A DNA stretch of 64,000 nt from Zoogloea sp021286885 (GTDB lineage: Bacteria; Pseudomonadota; Gammaproteobacteria; Burkholderiales; Rhodocyclaceae). The position numbers were made by a program, and so were the translations under genes. The notes beneath the pieces were generated by a model that was not told where the DNA came from, did not search any database, and worked only from the letters and a program-made list of their open reading frames with translations. The stretch is taken from the NCBI RefSeq assembly GCF_041915215.1, contig NZ_JAYSBV010000001.1; one strand, given 5' to 3'. Shown here one piece after another: positions 17,255 to 25,748 of the stretch (positions are counted from its first letter, which is position 1; each line of letters starts with the position of its first letter).

Positions 17255-18313
17255 ATGGGCCGCGCCGGCATTTACAAATCCGAAGTCATTCGCGCCCGGG
17301 AGCGTCTGCTCGCCCAGGGGCGCAACCCTTCCATTGATGCCATTCGAGTAGAGCTGGGCAACACCGGCTCACGCACCACGATCAGCCGCTATCTGCGTGA
17401 AATCCTTGAAGAAGAAGCAGAAAACGGCCCTGCCCCCGAAAAACCCGACACCAGCGATGCCATCCTGGCGCTGGTGCGCAGCCTCGCCGCCCAGCTCGAA
17501 GCCGATGCCCGCAGCCAGCTTGAGGCAGCCCGGGCGGAGTTTCTGCAGGCCAAGGAGCAACTGCTCGCCGAACTGGAAAACAGCCGCGCCGAAGCCTTGC
17601 GCCTGGAAGGGGAATTACGTACCAGCCATACCACCCACACCCAGCAGGAAGCCCGGATTCAAGCCCTCGAAACCCAGGCCCAGCACGCAGCCCAAACTCT
17701 TAGGGAGCAAGAACAGCAGGCCGAAGCGCTGCACGAGCAACTGGCTGCCGGGCAGCGTCACATTCAGTCCCTCGAAGAAAAGCACGCGCACGCCCGCCAG
17801 GCCCTGGAGCACTTCCGCCAGGCCGCCCGGGAGCAAAGAGAACAAGAAGCCCGCCAGCACGAACAGCAGGTGCAATATCTGCAAGGGGAGATCCGCAGCC
17901 TGCGCGAGCAGGCGGGGCTCCAGCAGGAGGAACAATTGCGCCTGCGCGAAGAAAACACCCGCCTCCAGGCCGCCCGGGAAACCCAGGATGCGCAGCTCCA
18001 GACCCTGGCCAAAAACCTGGCCCACAGCCAGGCCGAGGCCGCCCAACTGCCCGCCCTGCAACACGCCCAGGTCAGCCTGAGCCTTGAACGGGATCAAGCC
18101 CGGGCAGCCCTCGCCAGCCTCCAGGCCGACCAGGCCCGCCAGCAGGAAGCCCACGGCACCCAGCTGGCCGAGCGGGATGCACGCCTCCAGGCCCTGGAAC
18201 TCAGCCTGGCCGAAACCCGGGCCAGCCTCCAGGCCAAGGACGAACTGGTACGCACCCTCCAGAGCTGGGCCGAACGCATCCAGCCCGAGCGCCCGGGCCC
18301 CGCCCAGGGCTGA
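17255..18313 (+). CDS. KfrA-type DNA-binding coiled-coil protein, copy 1
   Basis: A 352-aa protein with a KfrA_N DNA-binding domain (about residues 1-60: AGIYKSEVIRARERL, then helix-turn-helix NTGSRTTISRYLREI) and a very long Ala/Gln/Glu-rich coiled coil to the end. KfrA of plasmid RK2 binds DNA through its N-terminus, autorepresses and contributes to plasmid stability; chromosomal relatives are common but poorly understood. A central block (SLEEKHAHARQALEHFRQAA, then REQEARQHEQQVQYLQGE, about 170-215) is strongly conserved with the second copy at 19952 although the surrounding coil is not. AGGAG lies nine bases before the ATG. No partition genes are adjacent. Confidence 0.85.
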   Translation: MGRAGIYKSEVIRARERLLAQGRNPSIDAIRVELGNTGSRTTISRYLREILEEEAENGPAPEKPDTSDAILALVRSLAAQLEADARSQLEAARAEFLQAKEQLLAELENSRAEALRLEGELRTSHTTHTQQEARIQALETQAQHAAQTLREQEQQAEALHEQLAAGQRHIQSLEEKHAHARQALEHFRQAAREQREQEARQHEQQVQYLQGEIRSLREQAGLQQEEQLRLREENTRLQAARETQDAQLQTLAKNLAHSQAEAAQLPALQHAQVSLSLERDQARAALASLQADQARQQEAHGTQLAERDARLQALELSLAETRASLQAKDELVRTLQSWAERIQPERPGPAQG

Positions 18314-18530
18314 AGCGCAGAACAAGCGCCCCCGCGCTTTTCTCCTATCCATCTTTCCCATCCATCCGGCCGCCCCTCTGGTGGCCGTTTGCTCCATGGA
18401 GCCTCGCCGGCGGGATTTTTAAGCTGTGCCTTGCCCCCCATCCGCCCACGCCGGGCAAGTGGCGGTGCAGCTTCGTCCCCCTTCACCCCAGCTTCGCCTG
18501 CAGGCGGAGTGGTCTTTTCGCGAGGATTTC

Positions 18531-18830
18531 ATGGATCAGGATTTCCACTACTATGGCACCTTCATGGCCGCCCGCAAGGGCGGGTTCACCAAGGCAGCGG
18601 CCACCCTCATCGCCAAGGCGGCGAACTTCATCGATTTTCTGAATGAAAAAAGCTACCCGAGCAGCTGGACACTGGTCGGGGGCAGCAAGAGCTACACCAT
18701 TACGCCCCGCTTCACCTTCCAGGGCGATTTGTTCCAGACCTACCAGGGGTATGACCGGGATGAAGGGAAAACATATACATATCCCCTGGAAGTCAATGTT
18801 TTAAAAGGATTAAAAAATAACCATTTTTGA
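18531..18830 (+). pseudogene. Truncated DUF6765 gene (5' fragment)
   Basis: The ATG at 18531 has GAGG six bases upstream and opens with MDQDFHYYGTFMAARKGGFT, which resembles the N-terminus of DUF6765 proteins, usually several hundred residues long. Here the frame stops after 99 aa. From about 18765 composition shifts to AT-rich with an unrelated tail (KTYTYPLEVNVLKGLKNNHF), so the fragment looks cut by an insertion or deletion. The point coincides with the change from backbone-like genes to accessory genes. A small functional relative cannot be excluded. Confidence 0.6.
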
Positions 18831-19031
18831 TTTATTCGGCATAGTTCACGAGGCCGCAGACTCACCCACCCACCTCACAAGCCTCACTTTGGCGGCGCGC
18901 ACAACTCCTGCCAAGGCAGGATCACCGATCTCAGTAAGCTGATGGTCCGTCGTAACGGACTTTGCTATGCCCGCAATGCCTAGCAGTTGATGAATACGGG
19001 AACGAGGGAATGTGGTGCAGTGGCGGAAGGG

Positions 19032-19265
19032 TTACGCATCACTTGTTCGGCTCAAACTGACCGACAAGTCCACGCCCAGTACGACAGAAATCCGATGAAG
19101 AATCAGCAGGGAGGGATTGGCAACCCCGCGCTCCAGTTGCGAGACGTAGGTCCGATCCACCTCGGCCTGTAAGGCCAGCGCCTCTTGAGACAGCCCAAGC
19201 CGCTTGCGAGATTGCTTGATCTCGGCGGCAAGGTCGGCACGAAGTTCATCGAAAGATTTGACCAC
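19032..19265 (-). CDS. XRE family transcriptional regulator
   Basis: A 77-aa protein consisting almost entirely of a Cro/C1-type helix-turn-helix: AAEIKQSRKRLGLSQEALAL, then EVDRTYVSQLERGVANPSL and LLILHRISVVLGVDL. Such stand-alone regulators are frequent in islands and near restriction or toxin genes. No partner is obvious: the next gene to the right (19417) is divergent and unknown. No strong ribosome site is seen before the ATG at 19265. Confidence 0.85.
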   Translation of the reverse strand: MVKSFDELRADLAAEIKQSRKRLGLSQEALALQAEVDRTYVSQLERGVANPSLLILHRISVVLGVDLSVSLSRTSDA

Positions 19266-19416
19266 CGACGAACGATGCCGGTGGCGGGATTATCAATCCA
19301 CGGAATATAATCCACATTCCATTCGATGGTTCCCCCTCGTTTGCTCCAATCCCCTCGCCCAGCCATTCGAGCCGTATAACCGGTGCGATGGCTCTTCGCT
19401 GCCATGAGAGAGTCTG

Positions 19417-19866
19417 ATGTTTCTTACCGATAACGCCGCCCGTCATCCATTTGCCTCCCATTTTTATGGTGATGGAATGAATGTCTGGAGAGCGGCCACT
19501 TTGGCTACGCTGGATGAATGGTTCTACTTGAATTGCTTGGTCAAATCTCCGGAAGGCGAATTCCCGGAGATCATCCTGATCTCCCATCCCTCGCACGATC
19601 TGCTGTCGTTTCTCGATCAACGAAAAGATGACGTCACCGTTATCGACGTCCAACTCGTCAGCCCGCCGCACTTGAATGGCACACGGCGCTGGAAGATGGA
19701 ACCACTGGTTCGGATTTGGAGAGATCCGTCGAACTCCTGGTCTCACCGATACGAAGTCGCAAATGGAAACCGGTACTACTCCATCCAAAATGATCGGGAT
19801 AACACCGAATTCGAGCTTTGTCGGGAATTCACTTTAAGTGATGCGGTCGAGTCTGCGCCTGCATAG
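19417..19866 (+). CDS. Hypothetical protein
   Basis: A 149-aa soluble protein without recognised domain. It has a mixed alpha/beta composition with many Trp and aromatic residues (MNVWRAATLATLDEWFYLNCL; RRWKMEPLVRIWRDPSNSWSHRY), ending in an acidic tail. GAGAG lies just before the ATG. GC content is lower than in the backbone genes, consistent with accessory DNA. A 180-codon frame on the opposite strand has a less natural composition and was not chosen. It converges on kfrA copy 2, with a hairpin between them. Confidence 0.55.
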   Translation: MFLTDNAARHPFASHFYGDGMNVWRAATLATLDEWFYLNCLVKSPEGEFPEIILISHPSHDLLSFLDQRKDDVTVIDVQLVSPPHLNGTRRWKMEPLVRIWRDPSNSWSHRYEVANGNRYYSIQNDRDNTEFELCREFTLSDAVESAPA

Positions 19867-19887
19867 ATGGCCCGATCGGCTCGGACT

Positions 19888-19915
19888 CTGGAAGACGGCC
19901 AGTGAAATCTTCCAG
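19888..19915. terminator. Hairpin between convergent genes
   Basis: Perfect inverted repeat CTGGAAGA (19888-19895) / TCTTCCAG (19908-19915) with a 12-base loop, in the 85-bp gap between two convergent genes. It lacks a clear T tract, so intrinsic termination is uncertain. Confidence 0.4.
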
Positions 19916-19951
19916 GCCGGGTCGCATCTGCACTGATCCACTCACTTTGCG

Positions 19952-21010
19952 TCACGAGCCATGCGCTTGCGGCCCTTGCATTTTCTTGCGCCGCTCGGTG
20001 ACCAGCTCGGCAACATCTCCCTGAATGCGCTCAATGATCGCCTCCAGGGCCGCTGCGGTAGCCTTGGAAGTTGCCAGATCCAGACTCATTTGCTGCAGAC
20101 GCTCTTCCAGCGCAGTGCGACTGGCTTCGAGGCCCTGATTTCGTTCGACGAGCTCGCCGATGCGTGCTTCGCGCTCAAGAGCCTGCTGCTCGACCTCATG
20201 CAGGCGTTGCTGGGCAAAGATGAGTTCATCCCGCTCCTTCTTGAGCGACTGATTCTCTGCCTTTGCCTGACGCAAGCTGGTGCTGGATCCCGCCAATTCG
20301 CTCGCCAAGCGCGAGCATTCCTGGTGAGCGTGAATGAGCTCATGCTGCTTTTTGTTGCCGGCCTCCTGTTGGGCGCGAAGCTCTCCCTGCAGATAGGCCA
20401 CCTGCTGTTCATGCTGGCGCAACTCCTGATCTCGCTGCTCTTTCACTGACTGCCTGAAATGCGCCAGGGCTTCACGGGAATTCTGGTGTTTTTCCTCCAG
20501 CGACTGCCGATGCTCTTCCTCGGCCGCCAGACGCTCTTGAAGATCCGCCACCTGTTGAACGAGCTGCGTGCGGATCAAGGTCTCATCGCGCAGCACCTTT
20601 TGCGTGTCCTTGTGTGCCTCCCGCTCACGCACAAGCGCGAGCTGACACGCCTCCAGTTGCTGGCGAAAGGACTCCGCCTCATCGGAGGCAGCCTTTGATT
20701 GCGCTTGGGCGTCTTGAAGGCGTTTGCTGTACCGTGTTTCTGCCTCGGACACGCTGGCATTTGCCTCTCCATGGAGGCGTTCAGCCAGTCGTCCCACCAG
20801 ATCCAGCAAGGATTCGCTGACGGCCACCTTACTGCCCGTGACTGGACCTTCCTCCTCCTCGATCTCCTTCAGGTGGCGACTGATGGTGGTCCGTGACCCC
20901 GTATTTCCCAGCTCTACCCGAATGGCATCAATCGACGGGTGCTTACCGAGGGCGATCAGCTTGTCCCGTGCTCGCACCACCTCGGATTTGTAGATGCCTG
21001 CCCTGGCCAT
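19952..21010 (-). CDS. KfrA-type DNA-binding coiled-coil protein, copy 2
   Basis: A 352-aa paralogue of the protein at 17255, identical in length. The KfrA_N domain is very similar (ARAGIYKSEVVRARDKLIAL; PSIDAIRVELGNTGSRTTIS) and the central block EEKHQNSREALAHFRQ, then EQRDQELRQHEQQVAYLQGE, is conserved, while the rest of the coiled coil is divergent. The gene uses fewer GC-rich codons than copy 1, suggesting it arrived by transfer rather than recent local duplication. It faces leftward, and its start is 16 bp from the shared TACAGTACGA motif. The protein should dimerise through the coil and bind its own promoter. Confidence 0.85.
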   Translation of the reverse strand: MARAGIYKSEVVRARDKLIALGKHPSIDAIRVELGNTGSRTTISRHLKEIEEEEGPVTGSKVAVSESLLDLVGRLAERLHGEANASVSEAETRYSKRLQDAQAQSKAASDEAESFRQQLEACQLALVREREAHKDTQKVLRDETLIRTQLVQQVADLQERLAAEEEHRQSLEEKHQNSREALAHFRQSVKEQRDQELRQHEQQVAYLQGELRAQQEAGNKKQHELIHAHQECSRLASELAGSSTSLRQAKAENQSLKKERDELIFAQQRLHEVEQQALEREARIGELVERNQGLEASRTALEERLQQMSLDLATSKATAAALEAIIERIQGDVAELVTERRKKMQGPQAHGS

Positions 21011-21025
21011 GGTCTGCCTCTAATT

Positions 21026-21050
21026 TCGTACTGTATTACGTATCATGATA
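21026..21050 (-). promoter_or_regulatory. Shared TACAGTACGA motif and adjacent dyad upstream of kfrA-like gene 2
   Basis: The minus strand reads TACAGTACGA at 21035-21026, identical to the motif before kfrA copy 1. Next to it lies the palindrome TATCATGATA (21041-21050). Both sit within 40 bp of the ATG and are candidate autoregulatory sites or part of the promoter. Confidence 0.5.
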
Positions 21051-21304
21051 GTACATACTAAAAGTGGCGCCTGAATTTTCACTTTTACGTTAAATATAAT
21101 ATTCAATAAAATAGGGTGGTGTTATTCAATGTTAAACCCCTTGGTGAGGCAAGCGGACACGCCTCTGGCGTACTGAGGGCTCTGGCCCTATGGACGCAGA
21201 GCGTTCATGCAGCATCTTCGTCACTGACTCTTTGGCTTTTTCGGCTGCAGGCAAGCGCAGCCTGGACGGACCCGGGGCGTTGCCTCATCGGAGCTATACT
21301 AAAA

Positions 21305-21316
21305 GCTCAAATGAGC
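21305..21316 (+). promoter_or_regulatory. Inverted repeat before the Xre antitoxin gene
   Basis: GCTCA-AA-TGAGC, a perfect 5-bp dyad with a 2-base spacer, lies 10 bp before the ATG at 21327. TATACT (21295-21300) just upstream could be the -10 box. The position fits autorepression by an Xre antitoxin. Nothing else is seen in 21051-21294. Confidence 0.45.
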
Positions 21317-21326
21317 GGGTTTAATC

Positions 21327-21914
21327 ATGGAATTCAGTGTGAAGACACCACATCCCAAGAGGGTTCAGACAGCTCAAGCCAAGGCGCGCGCGACCTCTGG
21401 CGTCAAGGTGATCAGCCCCATAAAGAAGTCCCAAGGTAGGGTGATCAAGAAGCTTGCAGGCATCACTGATGCTCGCGTCGGCGTGCTCGCTTACGCTGAG
21501 AGTCTCTACCAAGCCTCCCCGGCCGAGCTTGTCGGCGCGATTCGGGGAAAGGTTCCGGCCACCCGCGTGGACCTGATCGTTGAAGTGACGTCCGTTCCGA
21601 AAGAGCGTCTTGTTCATATCCTTGACCTGCGGCGAGCCACCATTGCGCGGAAAATACGTGAAGGCGAGATGCTTTCGACCGATCAGTCAGAACGCGTACT
21701 GGGACTGGAGCGCTTGATCGGTCAAGTCGCTGTCATGGTCGGCGACTCTGGGGATTCAACAGGCTTTGATGCGGCCCGATGGGTCGGCGATTGGCTTGAA
21801 CAGCCCATTCCTGCGCTGGGAGGGGCGAAGCCAGCGGACTACATGGACACGATAGAAGGACAAGAACTGGTTTCCCGCCTGCTTGTGCAGTCCCAAGCCG
21901 GGGTTTTTTCCTGA
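21327..21914 (+). CDS. Xre/MbcA/ParS-type antitoxin of a RES system
   Basis: A 195-aa protein with a basic N-terminal extension, an Xre-like DNA-binding region (about 60-130: SPAELVGAIRGKVPATRVDL and ILDLRRATIARKIREGEMLS) and the C-terminal DUF2384 toxin-binding domain (DQSERVLGLERLIGQVAVMV, FDAARWVGDWLEQPIPALGG). Antitoxins of this type bind and silence RES-domain NAD-degrading toxins and repress the operon. The stop codon overlaps the ATG of the downstream RES gene (ATGA at 21911-21916), as usual for the pair. The antitoxin frame is intact, while its toxin partner is not. Confidence 0.85.
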   Translation: MEFSVKTPHPKRVQTAQAKARATSGVKVISPIKKSQGRVIKKLAGITDARVGVLAYAESLYQASPAELVGAIRGKVPATRVDLIVEVTSVPKERLVHILDLRRATIARKIREGEMLSTDQSERVLGLERLIGQVAVMVGDSGDSTGFDAARWVGDWLEQPIPALGGAKPADYMDTIEGQELVSRLLVQSQAGVFS

Positions 21915-22313
21915 TGCGCGCATGGCGGATTGCAACCTGCGCATCGTCCATGCCTTGCGTGCCTGGAAACGATGGTCCACCTAGGTGTAGGAGGCCTGCC
22001 TCTCAATCGTTACCTCGTTGAGATCGAGATCCCGGATCAAGCCTGGGACCGGCGCGAGGAACATGCTGAAGCTACGCTGCCAGTCGGCTGGGACGCAGCG
22101 CCCCCGGGCAAAGTGAGCTTGGATTTCGGGGATGACTGGCTGCAGTCCATGCGCTCGCCCGTAATCCTTTTGCCCTCATCCATTGCGCCTGAGGATTCGG
22201 TGATACTCATCAATCCTGCCCATCCAGATGCAAAGGGTGTTACCGCGAAGAAGACCCGGCGTTGGTTTTACGATCCGCGGACCTTCATCGCGAGTAAGCC
22301 TTCAAGCGCCTAG
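21914..22313 (+). pseudogene. RES-domain toxin, internally deleted and frameshifted
   Basis: The expected start overlaps the antitoxin stop and reads MRAWRIAT, the usual RES opening. The frame is then lost. From about 21945 a different frame gives LACLETMVHLG, then LPLNRYLVEIEIPD and a normal RES C-terminus with SPVILLPSS and INPAHPDAK. The missing part is the stretch of about 30 residues that holds the conserved GGRWN arginine. The glutamate (CLETMVHL) and the late serine of the R-E-S triad remain. Loss of the arginine and the frame shift should abolish activity. The surviving 3' frame could at most make an N-terminally truncated protein. Confidence 0.75.
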
Positions 22314-22333
22314 GCGTACCAGCGAGCACGCCA

Positions 22334-22552
22334 TCAGCTCTCAGCGGAAATACCCACCTGGATAGGTGTATAGCCCGCTTCGACAAGCACTTCCTGGAGC
22401 TCGGTCGTGGTCATCGTTTTCGTCGCAATCGAAACCTGATGCTGTTTCAGATCGATCGCGACGGTGGCGTCGGGCGCGGCCTCCTTCACCGCCTTGGTGA
22501 TCGTGCTGGCACAGTGGCCACAGGTCATGTCTTGAATGGCGAAGGTGATCAT
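22334..22552 (-). CDS. copZ: CopZ-like copper chaperone (HMA domain)
   Basis: A 72-aa single heavy-metal-associated domain with the metal motif MTCGHC at residues 9-14, a beta-alpha-beta fold pattern and no signal peptide, so it acts in the cytoplasm. Such proteins shuttle Cu(I) to the P1B ATPase CopA or to the regulator. AGGAG lies six bases before the ATG at 22552; a longer frame reaching 22720 overlaps the copA promoter and is rejected. It is divergent from copA, and its promoter contains a CueR-type box (22601-22621). Confidence 0.88.
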   Translation of the reverse strand: MITFAIQDMTCGHCASTITKAVKEAAPDATVAIDLKQHQVSIATKTMTTTELQEVLVEAGYTPIQVGISAES

Positions 22553-22600
22553 GATGTTCTCCTTTGAGGGTTGAGAAACGGTTCGTATGAAACACTCTGG

Positions 22601-22626
22601 ACCTTCCCACCGTTGGAAGGTCAAGC
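22601..22626 (-). promoter_or_regulatory. CueR-type promoter of copZ
   Basis: ACCTTCC (22601-22607), 7 bp, GGAAGGT (22615-22621): a perfect CueR dyad. On the minus strand TTGACC (22623-22618) acts as the -35 and a 19-bp spacer separates it from a weak -10, the overlong spacing that MerR-family activators require. It drives the leftward copZ gene. Confidence 0.75.
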
Positions 22627-22658
22627 GTTGCCTCAAGAAATTCAGGTGACGCCGACCC

Positions 22659-22689
22659 TTGACCTTCCCACCGTGGGAAACTTCACCAT
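22659..22689 (+). promoter_or_regulatory. CueR-type promoter of copA
   Basis: TTGACC (22659-22664) with a 19-bp spacer to CACCAT (22684-22689). The spacer carries the dyad ACCTTCC/GGAAACT (22662-22682), one arm imperfect. It drives copA rightward, so the copA start lies downstream, at 22719. Confidence 0.7.
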
Positions 22690-22718
22690 GCAGACACATC
22701 TTCGTTTTGGAGCGAAAC

Positions 22719-25172
22719 ATGTCTGCATCCCTCTCGATGCCTTCCCTGGTCCAGCATCACCTCCGCGTCACTGGAATGACCTGTGCGACGTGCGCCACGC
22801 GCATTGAAAAAGCACTCGCTAAACTGCCGAACGTCCAGGCAGTCAGCGTCAATCTCGCCACTGAAGAGGCCATAGTCAGCACCACGGCGACACTCCAGCC
22901 TGTTGTCCTCACCGAGGCGATCCGCGCTGCTGGCTATGATGTGGAGACACGTACTACCGAACTCCAGATCGGTGGTCTGAGCTGCGCCTCCTGCGTGTCC
23001 CGTCTCGAAAAAGCGCTCCTGAAAGTGCCCGGCGTGCTCAGCGCATCCGTCAATCTCGCCACTGAGAAGGCCCGGATAGAGAGCGCCACCTCCATTTCCT
23101 ATGCCACGCTTGCCGCAGCCGTTGAGGCGGCCGGCTACACCGCATCCCCCGTCGCGCAGGCTCAGCCATACGCACCGCCGCCTCAACGGCGCCCCGAATG
23201 GTGGCCGGTCCTTCTAAGCGCCCTGATGACGCTTCCTCTTGTCGTACCCATGGTGCTACAGGTCTTGGGATACCACTGGATGCTCAGCGGTGAGTGGCAA
23301 CTCGCCTTGGCCACACCGGTGCAGTTCTGGCTCGGTTGGCGCTTCTACGTTGCCGGCTGGAAGGCGCTGAAGGCACGCGCCGGCAACATGGATCTCCTCG
23401 TGGCGCTCGGGACCTCCGCGGCTTACGGGCTATCCGTCTATATGCTGCTCCAGCAGGCCGGCGCGGGGATGCCCCACCTCTACTTCGAAGCCTCCACCGC
23501 GGTCATCACGCTGGTGTTGCTGGGCAAGTGGCTGGAGCACCGGGCCAAACGGCAAACCGCCGATGCGATCCGTGCGCTGAATGCACTTCGCCCGACGATC
23601 GCCCGCGTCTGGATCGATGGTCAAGAGATCGATACGCCGGTCGAGCAACTGTCGCTGTCGGACGTCGTGGTGGTTCGCCCGGGCGAGCGGATTCCCGTCG
23701 ACGGCGAGGTGCTGGAAGGCCAGAGCGAAGTCGATGAATCGCTGATCACCGGCGAGAGTCGCCCGGCGCCCAAGTCACCCGGCCAAACGGTCACCGGGGG
23801 GGCCATGAATGGTGCCGGCCTCCTGCGCGTCCGCACGACTGCGATCGGCACCGAAACCACCTTGGCGCGCATCATCCGGATGGTCGAATCGGCCCAGGCC
23901 GCGAAAGCGCCCATTCAGCGGATCGTGGACCGTGTCAGCGCGGTCTTCGTGCCCGTCGTCCTGCTGATTGCCGCGGCAACCTTCACGGGTTGGATGCTGG
24001 TGTCGGGCAGCTGGGAGACGGCGATCCTCAACGCGGTCGCAGTCCTGGTGATTGCCTGTCCCTGCGCCCTGGGGCTCGCAACCCCCACGTCGATCATGGC
24101 AGGGACAGGGGTTGCCGCACGACATGGCATTCTGATCAAGGACGCCTCCGCTCTTGAGGTCGCCCATGCAGTCACGGCCGCTGCGTTTGACAAGACCGGC
24201 ACCCTGACCGAAGGCAAACCGTCCCTGACGACCCTCATCGCTGCCGAAGGCCTTGATGAGGCCGACGTGCTCAAGCTGGCGGCGGCCCTCCAGCAAACCA
24301 GCGAACATCCCCTTGCTCATGCCGTTCTGGAGGCGGCCCGTGTGCGCAATGTCGCTGTTCCCGCAGTCCGCGATGCGACCGCCCTGCCAGGACGAGGCAT
24401 CCAGGGTGTTGTCGGGAACGATGTGTTTGCGCTCGGCAGTGCCCGCCTGATGGCGGAACGCGGTGCCGATGCCGGCCTTCTTCAGTCACAGGCCCAGCAG
24501 TTGGAGGCTGAAGGACAGACCGTGTCGTGGTTGTTGCGTGGCCAGGGCAATGGATGGGAAGCTCTGGGGGTATTGGCTTTTGGCGATGCGATCAAGCAAG
24601 CGTCCTTTGCCGCCATCGAACGGTTGCAGGCCCTGGGCATCAAGACCGTGATGCTCACCGGGGACAATCGGGGTAGTGCGCAAGCCGTGGCCAGATCCCT
24701 GGGCATCGACGACGTGCGGGCCGAGTTGTTGCCCGGGGACAAGGCCTCCATCGTGCAATCCTTGCGCGAGCAAGGCCACGTCGTGGCCATGGTGGGCGAC
24801 GGACTGAACGATGCGCCGAGCCTCGTGGCTGCAGACGTCGGGCTCGGTATGTCCACGGGCACGGATGTGGCGATGGAAGCCGCTGGAATCACACTCATGC
24901 GTGGCGATCCGCGCCTGGTGGCGGACGCCTTCGATGTATCCCGGCGAACCTATTCAAAGATCAAGCAAGGCTTGTTCTGGGCCTTTGCCTACAATGCGCT
25001 GGGGATTCCGTTGGCGGCCTTGGGCATGTTGAATCCCGTCGTTGCAGGCGGCGCCATGGCCTTCAGCAGCGTCAGCGTCGTCGCCAACGCATTGCTCTTG
25101 CGGCGCTGGCGCGGTGCTTCGGCAGCGCAGCTGCCGAGCACGCCGACAACTCTGGAAGGAAACGCATCATGA
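22719..25172 (+). CDS. copA: Copper-exporting P1B-type ATPase CopA
   Basis: An 817-aa Cu(I)-exporting ATPase with two N-terminal HMA domains (MTCATC, Cys22/Cys25; LSCASC, Cys89/Cys92), eight predicted membrane helices, the metal-site CPC motif at 447-449 in IACPCALGLATP, phosphorylation Asp491 in DKTGTLTEG, and the TGDN and GDGLNDAP hinge motifs further on. It pumps cytoplasmic Cu(I) to the periplasm. An in-frame TTG at 22659 falls in the promoter -35, so the ATG at 22719 is used. The stop overlaps the cueR start (ATGA), so pump and sensor are co-transcribed. Divergent copZ should supply Cu(I). Confidence 0.95.
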   Translation: MSASLSMPSLVQHHLRVTGMTCATCATRIEKALAKLPNVQAVSVNLATEEAIVSTTATLQPVVLTEAIRAAGYDVETRTTELQIGGLSCASCVSRLEKALLKVPGVLSASVNLATEKARIESATSISYATLAAAVEAAGYTASPVAQAQPYAPPPQRRPEWWPVLLSALMTLPLVVPMVLQVLGYHWMLSGEWQLALATPVQFWLGWRFYVAGWKALKARAGNMDLLVALGTSAAYGLSVYMLLQQAGAGMPHLYFEASTAVITLVLLGKWLEHRAKRQTADAIRALNALRPTIARVWIDGQEIDTPVEQLSLSDVVVVRPGERIPVDGEVLEGQSEVDESLITGESRPAPKSPGQTVTGGAMNGAGLLRVRTTAIGTETTLARIIRMVESAQAAKAPIQRIVDRVSAVFVPVVLLIAAATFTGWMLVSGSWETAILNAVAVLVIACPCALGLATPTSIMAGTGVAARHGILIKDASALEVAHAVTAAAFDKTGTLTEGKPSLTTLIAAEGLDEADVLKLAAALQQTSEHPLAHAVLEAARVRNVAVPAVRDATALPGRGIQGVVGNDVFALGSARLMAERGADAGLLQSQAQQLEAEGQTVSWLLRGQGNGWEALGVLAFGDAIKQASFAAIERLQALGIKTVMLTGDNRGSAQAVARSLGIDDVRAELLPGDKASIVQSLREQGHVVAMVGDGLNDAPSLVAADVGLGMSTGTDVAMEAAGITLMRGDPRLVADAFDVSRRTYSKIKQGLFWAFAYNALGIPLAALGMLNPVVAGGAMAFSSVSVVANALLLRRWRGASAAQLPSTPTTLEGNAS

Positions 25173-25636
25173 ACATCGGTGACGCCGCCAAGGCCTCCGG
25201 AATCTCGACCAAGATGATCCGCCACTACGAAGGGGTTCAACTGCTTCCGCCGGCCCAGCGAACGGAATCCGGATATCGGCAGTACACGGAGAACGACGTG
25301 CGTAGCCTCCAGTTCATCCGACGCGCGCGTGACTTGGGCTTCTCGATCGACGAGATCCGCGATCTGCTCAGTCTCTGGCAGGACCGCAACCGTCCAAGTC
25401 GCCAGGTCAAGGCGCTGGCCGCTGTGCATCTCGAAACGCTCGACAAACGCTTGCAGGAACTTCAAGCAATGAAATCGGCATTGGAGCATCTGGTTCACTG
25501 CTGCCAGGGGAATGATCGCCCCGACTGCCCGATCCTGGAAACTTTGGCGGGCACCGGCAACGACGCGTCGGACGCAGACGCATCATCGGCCCAGCGCCAT
25601 CGCCACGGCCACCGAATCACGGGAGGAGCCGCTTGA
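25169..25636 (+). CDS. cueR: Cu(I)-responsive MerR-family regulator CueR
   Basis: A 155-aa MerR-family activator: winged helix-turn-helix at the N-terminus (MNIGDAAKASGISTKMIRHY), a dimerisation helix, and the metal loop with Cys112 and Cys120 (CQGNDRPDC), the same positions as in E. coli CueR. The pair without a third Cys near residue 77-82 marks a monovalent coinage-metal sensor. A His-rich tail (QRHRHGHR) extends about 20 residues past the E. coli length. It would activate the copZ and copA promoters by untwisting their 19-bp spacers when Cu(I) binds. The start overlaps copA. Confidence 0.93.
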   Translation: MNIGDAAKASGISTKMIRHYEGVQLLPPAQRTESGYRQYTENDVRSLQFIRRARDLGFSIDEIRDLLSLWQDRNRPSRQVKALAAVHLETLDKRLQELQAMKSALEHLVHCCQGNDRPDCPILETLAGTGNDASDADASSAQRHRHGHRITGGAA

Positions 25637-25672
25637 CGTGGGTTCTCGACAGCCCGGCACAGTTCGCCTTCA

Positions 25673-25694
25673 CCTCGGGAGGAAAATCCCGAGG
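25673..25694 (+). terminator. Hairpin downstream of cueR
   Basis: Perfect 8-bp stem CCTCGGGA / TCCCGAGG with loop GGAAAA, 36 bp after the cueR stop. No T tract follows, so it may be a weak terminator or an mRNA-stabilising hairpin. Confidence 0.45.
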
Positions 25695-25748
25695 TCATGT
25701 ATGCTGCTGGCGCGTTCCTTTACCTTTGAATGATGAGGAGAATTCGTA

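Noticed and set aside
19246..19788. 180-codon minus-strand frame opposite the 19417 gene
   Set aside because: Overlaps the XRE gene start, has a less natural composition and lacks a ribosome site; the plus-strand frame is favoured.
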